From Scopulibacillus_A cellulosilyticus (GTDB taxonomy: Bacteria > Bacillota > Bacilli > Bacillales > Sporolactobacillaceae): a DNA stretch of 64,000 bases. The stretch is taken from positions 124,001 to 188,000 of the forward strand of contig NZ_JBHTCO010000017.1 in assembly GCF_042665295.1 (NCBI RefSeq), given 5' to 3'. The translations under genes were made by a program, and so were the position numbers. Below, in pieces: positions 25,654 through 34,736 of the stretch. Within the stretch, counting starts at the first letter, position 1. Each line of letters begins with the position of its first letter. Under the pieces are notes generated by a model, which ran no database searches, was not told the origin of the DNA, and worked only from the letters and a program-made list of their open reading frames with translations.

Positions 25654-26655
25654 ATGAAAAAGTTGATGAACGATCCAACAAATGTTGTTGATGAAATGAT
25701 TGACGGATATTTGAAAGCGCATCCAACATATATTCAACAATCCCCTAAAAATAGCCGAACCATAGTTACAGTTAGAGAAACTAAGCCAGGCAAAGTAGGT
25801 GTTGTTATTGGCGGCGGTTCAGGGCATGAGCCAGGTTTTATGGGGTACGTCGGGGATGGTATGGCGGATGGCGTTGCGATAGGTAATATTTTCGCTTCAC
25901 CTTCTCCTGATCCGATTTTAGAGGCGGCAAAATTAGTTGATAAAGGATCAGGTGTTGTCATTTTACATGGTAATTATGCGGGCGATGTTATGAATTTCGG
26001 CATGGCGAAAGAATTGGCTGAGATGGAGGATATTCGTGTAGAAACAGTTCTAACTACAGATGATGTTGCATCTGCCCCGAAAGAAGAAAGTGAAAAACGC
26101 AGAGGTATTGCAGGTGAATTTTTTGGTTTTAAAACTGCAGGTGCAGCTGCGGATAAAGGCTATCATTTAGACGATGTTGTCAGAGTTGCTAAGAAGACAA
26201 ATGAAAACACACGATCAATGGGTGTAGGGTTAAGTCCTTGTTCCTTGCCTCAGACGGGAGAGCCAAGTTTTGTACTTGAGGAAAATGAAATGGAAATCGG
26301 CCTTGGCCATCATGGTGAACCGGGTATTGAAAAAGGTCAAATTCAATCCGCTGATCAGGTTGCAGATCGTTTGTTAAATGATATTTTGGCGGATATGCCT
26401 CTGGAAAAGGGGGATAATGTTGCGGTTCTTGTTAACGGCCTAGGCTCCACTACAAGGATGGAGTTATATATTATGTTTAGGAGAGTTGAACAAGTGCTTA
26501 AAGAAAAAGGTGTAAAAATTCATCGTTCTTATGTAGGCGATTACATGACATCGTTAGAAATGGGCGGCTGTTCCATTACACTCATGAAATTAGACGAAGA
26601 ATTAGCGGAACTAATCGATTATCCTGCTGATTGCCCAATGTTCGTTCAAAAATAG
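25654..26655 (+). CDS. dhaK: DhaK-type ketose kinase subunit (dihydroxyacetone/erythrulose kinase)
   Basis: 333 residues with the DhaK fold: NDPTNVVDEMIDGYLKAHP, VGVVIGGGSGHEPGFMGYVG, the substrate-linking histidine in that GSGHEP loop, and LSPCSLPQTGEPSF. It starts 1 bp after the isomerase stop. DhaK binds the ketose covalently through His; DhaL supplies ATP. In tetritol operons such kinases phosphorylate erythrulose rather than dihydroxyacetone; this is my preferred reading. No PTS subunit DhaM is present, so ATP is the likely donor. Confidence 0.9.
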   Translation: MKKLMNDPTNVVDEMIDGYLKAHPTYIQQSPKNSRTIVTVRETKPGKVGVVIGGGSGHEPGFMGYVGDGMADGVAIGNIFASPSPDPILEAAKLVDKGSGVVILHGNYAGDVMNFGMAKELAEMEDIRVETVLTTDDVASAPKEESEKRRGIAGEFFGFKTAGAAADKGYHLDDVVRVAKKTNENTRSMGVGLSPCSLPQTGEPSFVLEENEMEIGLGHHGEPGIEKGQIQSADQVADRLLNDILADMPLEKGDNVAVLVNGLGSTTRMELYIMFRRVEQVLKEKGVKIHRSYVGDYMTSLEMGGCSITLMKLDEELAELIDYPADCPMFVQK

Positions 26656-26665
26656 GAGGATAGAC

Positions 26666-27316
26666 ATGATATATAGTGCAAATGATTTAAAACAATTCTT
26701 TAAAAATGTTGTAGAAATGATAGAAGACAAAAAAGATTATTTATCAGAGCTTGATAGAAAATTAGGTGACGGCGATCATGGCGTGACGATGTCAATTGGG
26801 TGGCAAGCTGTTAATGAACAGTTAGATTCCGATTTAAAAGATGAAGAAGATTGTACAAAAATTAGTATGGCAGTTGCGCGTACATTCTTAAGTGCAGTAG
26901 GTTCATCTGTCGGTCCTTTATATGCGACAGGGCTTTTAAGAGGGGCCAAGATTGCAGGTAATAAATCTGAGTTAAATGACAGCGACCTTGTCAACTATTG
27001 GGCCGCTTTTGTTGATGGTGTCAAAGAACGCGGCGGGGCTGAAGTTGGCGACAAAACGATGATGGATACACTTATACCTTTCTCTGAAACATTAAAAAAA
27101 CAATTTACTGAAACAGGTGAAGCTAGCCTAGCCTTTGAAAGCGCTGTTGAAGCAGCAAAACAGGGGATGGAATCAACAAAAGATTTGTTATCAAAAAAGG
27201 GCAGATCCAGCAGACTAGGGGAACGTTCAAAAGGTGCTATTGACCCCGGCGCCGCATCAGCTTATTTAATCCTATCGATCTTTTTAGATTCCATTAAATC
27301 ATTACAACATTATTGA
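26666..27316 (+). CDS. dhaL: DhaL-type ADP/ATP-binding kinase subunit
   Basis: 216 residues, ribosome site AGGAGG 10 bp after dhaK. DhaL signatures: YLSELDRKLGDGDHGVTMSIGW with the Mg-binding Asp residues, GSSVGPLYATGLLRGA, GDKTMMDTL and GRSSRLGERSKGAIDPGAASAYLIL. It works with the DhaK subunit encoded upstream to phosphorylate the keto-sugar. Confidence 0.92.
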   Translation: MIYSANDLKQFFKNVVEMIEDKKDYLSELDRKLGDGDHGVTMSIGWQAVNEQLDSDLKDEEDCTKISMAVARTFLSAVGSSVGPLYATGLLRGAKIAGNKSELNDSDLVNYWAAFVDGVKERGGAEVGDKTMMDTLIPFSETLKKQFTETGEASLAFESAVEAAKQGMESTKDLLSKKGRSSRLGERSKGAIDPGAASAYLILSIFLDSIKSLQHY

Positions 27317-27358
27317 TTTAATCAATCAATTTTATAAAAAGAGGTGACTGTTGACTGT

Positions 27359-28336
27359 ATGAAAAGTATCGTTTCTGACCTATTGAATATTACTCAAAAA
27401 GCTGCTATTGCCGCTTATCCCTGGATCGGCAGGGGGAAAAAAGATGAAACAGATGGTGCAAGTACCAATGTCATGCGGAATTTGTTAAATCAAACAGATA
27501 TTGAAGGCGTCATTGTTATTGGAGAAGGTGAAATGGATAAGGCACCAATGCTTTATATCAATGAAAAAGTTGGAACTGGTTCAGGGCCAATAGTTGACAT
27601 AGCCGTTGATCCGGTTGATGGCACAACTTGTGTTGCTCAGGGACAAGGCGATGCGATCACTGTTATGGCTGTTGCCGAGAAAGGCGGCTTATTGCACGCT
27701 CCGGATATGTATATGAAAAAAATTGCTGTTGGTCCCAAAGCAAGTCAAGTAATTGATATAGAGAGACCGCTCACTGACAACTTAAAAGCCGTTGCAAAGT
27801 CCTTAGGGAAGCCTGTTTCAGATCTTAATATTATGGTTCAGGATAGAGAAAGACACCAGTCGATGATTGATGAGATTCGCCAAATCGGCTCCAAAGCAAA
27901 GTTGTTCTCAAACGTTGATATCACGTGTGCAGTAAGTACTGCCATTATTGAAAAAAAAATTGATATGTTTGTTGGCATTGGCGGTGCGCCGGAGGGGGTT
28001 ATAGCGGCCACAGGATTAAAATGTTTAGGAGGTAATTTTCAAGCACAGCTTTTGCCAAAGAATGAATTGGAATATCAACGTTGTGTCGACATGGGAATCA
28101 CTTATCCAAATCAACCGCTGAAGCTGGATGATATTGTGAAAACAGAAAATTGCTTTTTTACAGCTACAGGAGTCACCGACGGATTTCTATTAAAAGGTGT
28201 AGAAGAATATAGAGATTATTTTATTACCCATTCTTTTAGTGCGACAGGTCGTCACGGACATTATCAATTTATTAAAACAGTACACAGTCATATAAAGCAT
28301 CATAAATCCAATCAACCAAACGTGTCTATGGCTTAA
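27359..28336 (+). CDS. glpX: Class II fructose-1,6-bisphosphatase (GlpX)
   Basis: 325 residues from ATG 27359 (MKSIVSDLLNITQKAAIAAYPWIGRG), which aligns with the usual GlpX start; an upstream GTG overlaps the ribosome site. Metal and substrate motifs: DGASTNVMRNLLN, VIGEGEMDKAPML, DIAVDPVDGTTCVAQG and GGAPEGVIAATGLKCLGG. GlpX proteins hydrolyse fructose- and often sedoheptulose-bisphosphate. In a C4-polyol operon this would let erythrose-4-phosphate feed hexose and pentose synthesis. Possibly specialised for sedoheptulose-1,7-bisphosphate; not testable here. Confidence 0.9.
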   Translation: MKSIVSDLLNITQKAAIAAYPWIGRGKKDETDGASTNVMRNLLNQTDIEGVIVIGEGEMDKAPMLYINEKVGTGSGPIVDIAVDPVDGTTCVAQGQGDAITVMAVAEKGGLLHAPDMYMKKIAVGPKASQVIDIERPLTDNLKAVAKSLGKPVSDLNIMVQDRERHQSMIDEIRQIGSKAKLFSNVDITCAVSTAIIEKKIDMFVGIGGAPEGVIAATGLKCLGGNFQAQLLPKNELEYQRCVDMGITYPNQPLKLDDIVKTENCFFTATGVTDGFLLKGVEEYRDYFITHSFSATGRHGHYQFIKTVHSHIKHHKSNQPNVSMA

Positions 28337-28376
28337 AATCCAAAATAAGACTATTAAAAATGGGGGATGAACATAA

Positions 28377-29486
28377 ATGAGTGCAACTGTTAAACCGGAA
28401 GTGTCTAAACAATTTGTTATTCCAGAAACTATGAAAGCGGTTATGGCTTATAATCCAGGAGATTATCGTTTAGCAGAAGTCGAGACGCCTAAGTTAGAAA
28501 ATGATGAAGAAATTATTATTAAGGTTGAAGCTTGCGGCATTTGCGCAGGCGATGTAAAAGCGTATACCGGTGCGCCTAGTTTCTGGGGCGATGAAACGCA
28601 GCCGGCTTATATTAAAGCGCCTATGATTCCAGGGCATGAATTTATCGGACATGTTGTTGCCAAAGGTGATAAAGTTAAAGATTTTGAAATTGGAGATCGT
28701 GTTATTTCGGAACAAATTGTACCTTGTTGGAACTGCCGTTTTTGTAAGAGAGGCCAATATTGGATGTGTGAAAAACATGACTTATACGGCTTCCAAAATA
28801 ATGTTAACGGCGGTATGGCGGAATATATGAAATTTACAAAAGAAGCTATTAACTATCGTGTTCCTGATGATTTACCGATTGAAAAAGCTATTTTAATAGA
28901 ACCTTATGCATGTTCCCTTCATGCTGTCCAACGTGCGCAAATTCAACTTGGCGACTTCGTTGTTCTTTCAGGGGCGGGAACGCTCGGTTTAGGTATGGTT
29001 GGTGCCGCAAAGAAATGCGGGCCGGGTAAACTAGTTGTTTTAGATCTTGTTGACGAGCGTTTGGAACTTGCTAAAAAGTTTGGTGCAGACATTGTATTAA
29101 ATCCTTCTAAAGTAGATGTTGTAAAAGAAATTAAAAACATGACGGATGGTTATGGATGCGATATTTATATCGAAGCAACAGGTCATCCAAAATCAGTTGA
29201 ACAAGGGTTAAGTATGATAAGAAAATTAGGCCGCTTTGTCGAATTTAGCGTATTTAAGGATCCGGTTACTGTTGACTGGAGCATTATCAGTGACCGTAAA
29301 GAACTCGATCTATTAGGATCTCACTTAGGACCATACTGCTATGATCTTGTCATTGAAGGGATTTCTAATGGCGACTTTCCAACTGAAGGTGTTGTAACAC
29401 ATCAATTACCGCTCAAAGATTTTCAAAAAGGTTTTGAAATGGTTAAGTCCGGCAAAGAATCCCTTAAAGTTGTTTTAAAACCTTAA
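28377..29486 (+). CDS. Zinc-dependent polyol dehydrogenase (erythritol/L-threitol dehydrogenase-like)
   Basis: 369-residue medium-chain dehydrogenase. Catalytic zinc: Cys in EACGICAGDVKAY, His-Glu in PGHEFIGHV; structural zinc: four Cys in VPCWNCRFCKRGQYWMC. NAD-binding Rossmann motif GAGTLGLGMVGAAKK. The pairing with an RpiB-like isomerase, a DhaK/L kinase and a short-chain dehydrogenase is that of tetritol pathways described in mycobacteria, where such an enzyme (EltD) oxidises erythritol or L-threitol to erythrulose. Substrate inferred from context. Confidence 0.85.
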   Translation: MSATVKPEVSKQFVIPETMKAVMAYNPGDYRLAEVETPKLENDEEIIIKVEACGICAGDVKAYTGAPSFWGDETQPAYIKAPMIPGHEFIGHVVAKGDKVKDFEIGDRVISEQIVPCWNCRFCKRGQYWMCEKHDLYGFQNNVNGGMAEYMKFTKEAINYRVPDDLPIEKAILIEPYACSLHAVQRAQIQLGDFVVLSGAGTLGLGMVGAAKKCGPGKLVVLDLVDERLELAKKFGADIVLNPSKVDVVKEIKNMTDGYGCDIYIEATGHPKSVEQGLSMIRKLGRFVEFSVFKDPVTVDWSIISDRKELDLLGSHLGPYCYDLVIEGISNGDFPTEGVVTHQLPLKDFQKGFEMVKSGKESLKVVLKP

Positions 29487-29525
29487 TTTATATTTATACA
29501 TTTCTTTTAAAAGGACGTGGCGTTA

Positions 29526-30299
29526 ATGGATTATAAAAAAATATTCGATTTAACAGGGAAGACTGCTATTGTTACAGGCGGTGCTGTCGGCTTGGGAAGA
29601 GAAATGGCTGAAGCGATTGCGCAGTTTGGATCCAATATAGTTGTTGTTGATATTCAGGGAGAGGCAGCTGAAAAGGCTGCCCAAGAATTAAAAGAAACTT
29701 ATAATGTTAAGACATTAGGGATAGAAGTTGACGTGACAAGAGAAGATCACGTTCAACAAATGATCCAACAAGCGGTCAGTAAATTTAATACAATAGATAT
29801 TCTCCTTAATAACGCTGGCATATGCCAAAAAATCGATGCGCTTGATCAAGACTATAATGATTGGAAAAAGACAATCGATGTCAATATTAATGGCGTATTC
29901 CTAGTTGCAAAGTATGTTGGGGAAGTCATGAAGGAAAATGGCGGAGGTTCCATCATTAATACAGCTTCAATGTCCGGGATTATCGCTAACCGGGAATCTC
30001 AGACAGCTTATAATTCATCAAAGGCTGCAGTAGCCATGATGACCAAAAGTCTTGCATCAGAATGGGTCAATGATAATATTCGCGTTAATGCCATTGCGCC
30101 GGGTTATATGAAGACTGAAATGGCACGCCCGCTATTTGAAGAAGATGGTGAATTGAAATGGGTGCTCGACCTAGTGCCTATGAAAAGGCTGGGCGAACCA
30201 TACGAACTTGGCGGGACCATTGTTCTGCTGGCCTCTGACGCCTCATCGTTTACGACAGGATCTGTTTTTGTGATTGATGGCGGTTATACGATTTGGTAA
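29526..30299 (+). CDS. Short-chain dehydrogenase (D-threitol dehydrogenase-like)
   Basis: 257 residues from ATG 29526 (MDYKKIFDLTGKTAIVTGG), spaced correctly from AAGGAC; the GTG nine bases upstream touches that site. SDR motifs: TGGAVGLGRE (cofactor), NNAG, catalytic Ser in TASMSG, YNSSK (Tyr-Lys), PG and a C-terminal GSVFVIDGGYTIW. An acidic residue after the second strand (VVVDIQGE) suggests NAD specificity. With the zinc dehydrogenase upstream it offers a second stereo-specific entry to erythrulose. Confidence 0.85.
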   Translation: MDYKKIFDLTGKTAIVTGGAVGLGREMAEAIAQFGSNIVVVDIQGEAAEKAAQELKETYNVKTLGIEVDVTREDHVQQMIQQAVSKFNTIDILLNNAGICQKIDALDQDYNDWKKTIDVNINGVFLVAKYVGEVMKENGGGSIINTASMSGIIANRESQTAYNSSKAAVAMMTKSLASEWVNDNIRVNAIAPGYMKTEMARPLFEEDGELKWVLDLVPMKRLGEPYELGGTIVLLASDASSFTTGSVFVIDGGYTIW

Positions 30300-30315
30300 T
30301 AACGAAATTTAATAT

Positions 30316-30362
30316 TAGGAAAGTGAATGTTTCATATAAATTGTTATGTTTACTTTCCTAAT
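30316..30362 (+). other. Hairpin between dehydrogenase and transporter genes
   Basis: 10-bp inverted repeat TTAGGAAAGT / ACTTTCCTAA with a 27-bp loop and no T-run. It may be an RNA processing or stability element within the polyol operon rather than a full terminator. Confidence 0.4.
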
Positions 30363-30449
30363 TATCGATATAACAAATTAATTAATTTGAATATCCAGAT
30401 TACAAATGGTTGTTCTTTACCTAATTTATAAAGAAATTTGGTGATAAAA

Positions 30450-31733
30450 GTGAAAGCGATACCATATAACAATAATTTTCTTGATAAGATAGGGATACCT
30501 TCACATCTTTTTTGGGGATACTTGGGAGTCATGATATTCATGATGGGAGATGGCCTCGAACAGGGATGGTTAAGTCCCTATCTCGTCCATCATGGATTAA
30601 CATTGCAGCAATCTGCAACATTATTTACATGCTATGGTATAACCATTGCAGTTTCCTCTTGGTTCTCGGGCGTGCTTGTAGATATGTTAGGAACGAAACG
30701 GACGATGCTGACAGGATTAATCCTTTATATCATCGGTACTATAGGTTTCGTAGGGATTGGAATAACTAAGTTATCGTTTTTAACGATGCTGCCAACATAT
30801 ATGCTTAGGGGCTTTGGATACCCGCTCTTCTCTTATGCTTTTCTTGTATGGATTGCTTATAGAACACCTCAGAAAAAGCTTGGCTCTGCTGTTGGTTGGT
30901 TTTGGTTCGTATTTACGGGAGGGATCAATGTTCTTGGGGCTTATTACTCCAGCTGGGCAATTAAGCATTTAGGCCATATTAATACTTTATGGAGTGCTCT
31001 TATTTGGGTTATTTTAGGCGCTATATTTGCACTGGTTATTAACCGCGACAAATTAGAAAGAAAGACAAGTCATCAAGGAACGGCACAATTCAAAGAACTT
31101 TTGAATGGTTTAACAATTATCAAAAAGGAACCAAAGGTTGGCATTGCCGGCATCGTTAGAATTATCAATCAAGCAGCACAATATGCCTTTCCGGTCTTCA
31201 TCCCGACCTATTTAGAAAGTTATAATATTTCGACTGAAGTATGGCTGCATTTATGGGCAACCATTTTTATAAGCAATATCGCTTTTAACTTATTCTTTGG
31301 CTTCATTGGTGATAAATTTGGCTGGCGAAATACGGTTATGTGGTTCGGCGGTGTCGGCTGCGGTGTCTTTACACTCATGTTTTATTATGCACCACAATTT
31401 GTAGGCGGTAACTTTTGGATCATCTTAATTATTGGTATTCTATGGGGAGGTTGTATAGCCGGATACGTTCCTCTCTCGGCACTTGTTCCATCACTTGTAA
31501 AAGATGAAAAGGGTGCTGCAATGTCAATACTAAATTTAGGTGCAGGTCTATGTGTCTTTGTAGGGCCGGCTATTGTAGCTCTTTTCATTAATGTTGTCGG
31601 TAATACAGGCATTATATGGATTTTAGCCATTCTATATTTTATTAGTGCATTTCTAACTAAATTTGTGACATTACCAAATAACGCCAAAACAGTTGAAATA
31701 TCAGAAGAAGATGTCGCGCATCTAACGCATTAG
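30450..31733 (+). CDS. MFS polyol transporter (RbtT/DalT/CsbX family)
   Basis: About 427 residues with twelve membrane helices. The N-terminal LDKIGIPSHLFWGYLGVMIFMMGDGLEQGWLSPYL is diagnostic of the ribitol/arabinitol transporter family, including Bacillus CsbX. Signature loop GVLVDMLGTKRTM after helix 2-3. A GTG at 30450 is well placed after GGTGA; a TTG at 30438 is possible. It is the last gene of the polyol operon, so it likely imports the tetritol by proton symport. A terminator follows at 31788-31834. Confidence 0.87.
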   Translation: MKAIPYNNNFLDKIGIPSHLFWGYLGVMIFMMGDGLEQGWLSPYLVHHGLTLQQSATLFTCYGITIAVSSWFSGVLVDMLGTKRTMLTGLILYIIGTIGFVGIGITKLSFLTMLPTYMLRGFGYPLFSYAFLVWIAYRTPQKKLGSAVGWFWFVFTGGINVLGAYYSSWAIKHLGHINTLWSALIWVILGAIFALVINRDKLERKTSHQGTAQFKELLNGLTIIKKEPKVGIAGIVRIINQAAQYAFPVFIPTYLESYNISTEVWLHLWATIFISNIAFNLFFGFIGDKFGWRNTVMWFGGVGCGVFTLMFYYAPQFVGGNFWIILIIGILWGGCIAGYVPLSALVPSLVKDEKGAAMSILNLGAGLCVFVGPAIVALFINVVGNTGIIWILAILYFISAFLTKFVTLPNNAKTVEISEEDVAHLTH

Positions 31734-31785
31734 GGTCAGACCCCAAAAAGTTGTGGATAATGTGGATAATGTGAATAACTATGAT

Positions 31786-31834
31786 AGCCATCAATGGGAA
31801 TAAATCCTGCTCCTGTTGATGGCCTTATTATTTT
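31786..31834 (+). terminator. Terminator of the polyol operon
   Basis: Stem GCCATCAA / TTGATGGC with a 21-nt loop followed by CTTATTATTTTT. Confidence 0.75.
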
Positions 31835-31837
31835 TGA

Positions 31838-31871
31838 TAAAAAAAGACCAATCAACGATTGATCTTTATGT
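31838..31871 (-). terminator. Terminator of the first DUF3231 gene
   Basis: On the minus strand GATCAATCG / TGATTGGTC forms a short stem followed by seven T residues. Confidence 0.65.
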
Positions 31872-31879
31872 AGTAAAAA

Positions 31880-32890
31880 TTATTCGCCTCTTATAATTTT
31901 GTTCCGGTCAGCCATTTGCGGCGGTTGATCCAGCCATCCGTTTTTAATCATAATTTTGATGCCGTCTTCTGCATAAAAGTATATATTTTTAGCCATTAAC
32001 GCCATTTTTAAAGTCAAGTCATTTCTAAGACTGAAAATGGCACCGAAGCTTTGGCTTCCTAAACCGAAACTATTCAAAAGAAAAATGCAAAACATCATAA
32101 GCTTATCTGAAAATGGTGATTTTGTTGAGTTTGTAACAAAGTTTCCAGAAGCTGCAGAAAAAGATATGTCGCTTTGCAGCATTTTTTCTTCTAATTCCTT
32201 GATTATTTTCTTTGAAATTTCTTTCCCTTTTACAAAGTAATCTTTAACCTCTTTGTTCTTAGCGCATTGCGCAAATCCGGTAATCAGCTGTATACCAATA
32301 TTATTCGTTTCAATACTATGGTGAAGATATCCAAGTTCAATTGTATTTAATGATCTTTTTTCACCAAAAAGGTTAAAACCATTTAAGTAATTAGTATCAT
32401 TAACGATCTCATTGGTGATTGGATGTGTAACGTTAGGCGGCCGGGAAAGAATACCCTTTTCAAGCAAATATTGCGTGCAAGAGTTATAACATTTTTGAGT
32501 AATGGCCGTAAGATCTTTGTATATTAAGACAACATCCTCACGATAGGCCATATTTAAATGGAGGGTATACATTCCCATGCTAATTTCTTTCAAAATACGA
32601 ACAAACATAATATCAAAACCGAAGTCGAATAACTTAGGAGCGTTTCGATCTACATCTCGTTCATTAAAACCATTGGGAATAGCAATATCTTCATTTTTAA
32701 AAGTAACTTCTATTTTTTCAACATATGTTTTCAAGTTATGCCATAAATCAGTCATTATATTCTTAGCTTGTTTATCATCTGATTTCTCAATAAAATATTC
32801 CAGAACTCTCATGATAAACGTTTTTTCAAGATAAGTTAGCCATAAGGTACCGATTTCGGATGAGCTTAATGGTTGTGATGACCTTTGCAA
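31880..32890 (-). CDS. DUF3231 family protein, paralogue 1
   Basis: 336 residues from a TTG preceded by GGGAGG. Two internally related helical halves, as in DUF3231: LSSSEIGTLWLTYLEKTFIM in the first and LNTIELGYLHHSIETNNIGIQLITGFAQCA in the second, each with IPNGFNERD-type or similar loops and a C-terminal EDGIKIMIKNGWLDQPPQM. The family is confined mainly to spore formers and its ferritin-like, CotF-like helical bundle suggests a role linked to sporulation or stress; biochemical function unknown. A paralogue lies at 55514-56530. Confidence 0.82.
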   Translation of the reverse strand: MQRSSQPLSSSEIGTLWLTYLEKTFIMRVLEYFIEKSDDKQAKNIMTDLWHNLKTYVEKIEVTFKNEDIAIPNGFNERDVDRNAPKLFDFGFDIMFVRILKEISMGMYTLHLNMAYREDVVLIYKDLTAITQKCYNSCTQYLLEKGILSRPPNVTHPITNEIVNDTNYLNGFNLFGEKRSLNTIELGYLHHSIETNNIGIQLITGFAQCAKNKEVKDYFVKGKEISKKIIKELEEKMLQSDISFSAASGNFVTNSTKSPFSDKLMMFCIFLLNSFGLGSQSFGAIFSLRNDLTLKMALMAKNIYFYAEDGIKIMIKNGWLDQPPQMADRNKIIRGE

Positions 32891-33042
32891 GTTGTTAACC
32901 TCCCATTAGTTTATATAGTTAATTTTTTCAATTCTTCTGTTCATATTCGGGAAATTTAAAAGAATTGTTAATAAGTTTTTTGGAAGGTGAAAAAGATTCA
33001 CTTGCTTTAAGGTATAAACTATCGAATTTTTTTAATAAGCAG

Positions 33043-33079
33043 AAGCGGCATAAGAGAAGGTTGTTTCCCTATGCCGCTT
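33043..33079 (-). terminator. Terminator of araR
   Basis: Perfect 10-bp inverted repeat AAGCGGCATA / TATGCCGCTT with a 17-nt loop just after the araR stop on the minus strand. Confidence 0.65.
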
Positions 33080-33093
33080 AGATTAATTCATTG

Positions 33094-34182
33094 TTAACCT
33101 TTTGCTCTTGCTGTTGAATGTCTAATAACAAGCTCAGGCTCAAATGTTGCAGATTCAATGTTGTTTTGATGATTTTCAAGCATATCGATAATAGACTTCG
33201 CTGCAGCTTCACCCATCTTTATTTTTGGATGCCTAATCGTTGTTAACTTAACTTCTGAAATTTTGGCAAGATGAGAATCATCATAACCAACAATTGATAA
33301 ATCTTCAGGGACTTTCAAGTTGAGCTCGCGTACAACGTCTAATATTCTCATAGCTGTTTCATCGTTATAGCAAAAAATTGCTTCAGGCCTATCAGATAAC
33401 GGCCTTGAAAGATATTCCTTTACTTTTGCTTTCAAAGGCCCCTTATGCTCTTCGGTTGTATAAGTCACGATCATATCAGGAGAAGGAATCTGATGTTGAT
33501 CCCGGTGAGCCTGGATATATCCCTTCATCCGGTTAACGCCTTGCAAGTCGTCTGTTTTAAAAATGCCCATGATTTTTTTATGTCCTAATTTAAGTAAATG
33601 CTCAGTTGCCAAATATCCGCCTTTTTCATCATCCATAGTAAAACTTGGCGCTGCAAGTTCGGGGTATGAAGCATTAATCATGACATAAGGGATTTTATGT
33701 TTTTCTAAATTCAAGTAATAACCAAGGTTGGGGTTATGCAAAGCACTCTTTGTTGGTTCAACAATCAGGCCGTCAATGTTCTTAGTGATAATGTTTTGTA
33801 AACTCTTCTTTTCATTTTCAATATTATTATTAGTGCTTGTCAAAAGCAGTGTATAGCCGTTTTGAGATAAATAAGACTCGATACCCCTGATAATTGAAGG
33901 GAAAATATAATCAGAAAGGTATGTGGTTATGACCCCGATAGTTTTATTTGTATGGACTTTTGTGTCCGAGAAACGATCCACAACATAGGTGCCGCCGCCC
34001 TGGATTCGGTAAAGCCATCCTTCATTAACAAGTTCTCCAATCGCCTGACGGACAGTATGGCGGCTAACGCCAAATTTCTCCATAAGTTCACTTTCAGACC
34101 CTATTTTTTTATTCGGTTCAATAAGCCCTTCAAGAATCCACGATTTAATTTCCTCTTGTATTTGAATATATTTTGCAACCAT
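33094..34182 (-). CDS. araR: Arabinose repressor AraR
   Basis: 362 residues from ATG 34182 behind TTGGAGGC; the frame extends 28 codons further upstream but this has no ribosome site and crosses the operator. It has a GntR-type winged helix (YIQIQEEIKSWILEGLIEPNKKIGSESELMEKFGVSRHTVRQAIGELVNEGW) fused to a LacI/GalR-type sugar-binding domain (TIGVITTYLSDYIFPSIIRGIESYL ... DLSIVGYDDSHLAKISEVKLTTIRHP), the AraR architecture; the length equals that of B. subtilis AraR. Operators with a GTACGTAC core occur at its own promoter and before the GH43 and araB genes. Arabinose releases it from DNA. Confidence 0.95.
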   Translation of the reverse strand: MVAKYIQIQEEIKSWILEGLIEPNKKIGSESELMEKFGVSRHTVRQAIGELVNEGWLYRIQGGGTYVVDRFSDTKVHTNKTIGVITTYLSDYIFPSIIRGIESYLSQNGYTLLLTSTNNNIENEKKSLQNIITKNIDGLIVEPTKSALHNPNLGYYLNLEKHKIPYVMINASYPELAAPSFTMDDEKGGYLATEHLLKLGHKKIMGIFKTDDLQGVNRMKGYIQAHRDQHQIPSPDMIVTYTTEEHKGPLKAKVKEYLSRPLSDRPEAIFCYNDETAMRILDVVRELNLKVPEDLSIVGYDDSHLAKISEVKLTTIRHPKIKMGEAAAKSIIDMLENHQNNIESATFEPELVIRHSTARAKG

Positions 34183-34197
34183 GTTATGCCTCCAAAA

Positions 34198-34213
34198 ATA
34201 CATACGTACAAAT
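34198..34213. promoter_or_regulatory. AraR operator at the araR promoter
   Basis: ATACATACGTACAAAT, a variant of the palindromic AraR box, 16 bp upstream of the araR start codon; implies autoregulation. Confidence 0.75.
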
Positions 34214-34293
34214 ATTATTTTAACACATTTAATAAAAGGGTTGCTATTTGTTTGTATTGAATTCAAATACTATAAGTAATTTTCAAAAAATAA

Positions 34294-34339
34294 TTGACAA
34301 ATGAAAAGGCTTCATTTTATATTTATTGTACGTACAAAT
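34294..34339 (+). promoter_or_regulatory. Promoter with AraR operator upstream of GH43
   Basis: TTGACA at 34294-34299 and TATATT at 34318-34323, followed directly by the AraR box TATTGTACGTACAAAT at 34324-34339, over the expected transcription start. A weaker palindrome (ACATATACGTATGT) lies at 34365-34378. Confidence 0.75.
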
Positions 34340-34389
34340 CTATACCTTTTAATTTCAATTAATAACATATACGTATGTTTATGGATGGG

Positions 34390-34720
34390 AGGTGAAGTCC
34401 TTAATAAAATATACCATTGGGGTCAGATTTTGAATCGGAATCTGCTCAGGTGGTGCTTATTGAAACATCAAATGGATGGATTTCGTCTACAGTAGTCAGG
34501 GAATGTCTCGACGGTGTTATTGTTTAAAAACTCTCAGGTGCGGACGTAAACCTTGAGGAAAATTAGCAGCAGCGCAAGTGACTGGAAGACAGCTTCATTA
34601 CTTCGCTTTATGAATTTATGGTGAATAACCAAAAAAACATCTTTTATGAAGGACTACACTTATCCCTTAGAGCCGGAAAATAAATGATTCTTAGTTCTCA
34701 GGGTTAAAAGGCATTAAGAA
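34390..34720 (+). pseudogene. araB: Relic of a Bacillus-type ribulokinase gene (araB)
   Basis: A ribosome site GGGAGGTG is followed by KYTIGVRF in one frame and, after a frameshift, SDFESESAQVVLIETSNG in the next. Together they trace KYTIGVDFGTESGRVVLI, the N-terminus of AraB-type ribulokinases. Near 34649 MKDYTYPLEPENK resembles the C-terminal KDxxYxPxPEN region of the same family. The middle (over 400 residues) is deleted and stops are frequent. It sits in the first position after an AraR-controlled promoter, where a native araB would be expected; a different ribulokinase-like gene is at 37737. Recognition is by eye on short matches. Confidence 0.62.
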
Positions 34721-34736
34721 TAGGAGTGATTTGGTT

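Noticed and set aside
30512..30769. 85-codon frame inside the polyol transporter gene
   Set aside because: Shadow frame of the transporter with no family resemblance.
34301..34495. 64-codon open frame after the AraR-controlled promoter
   Set aside because: It begins upstream of the AraR box and runs in a different frame from the araB relic; no ribosome site.
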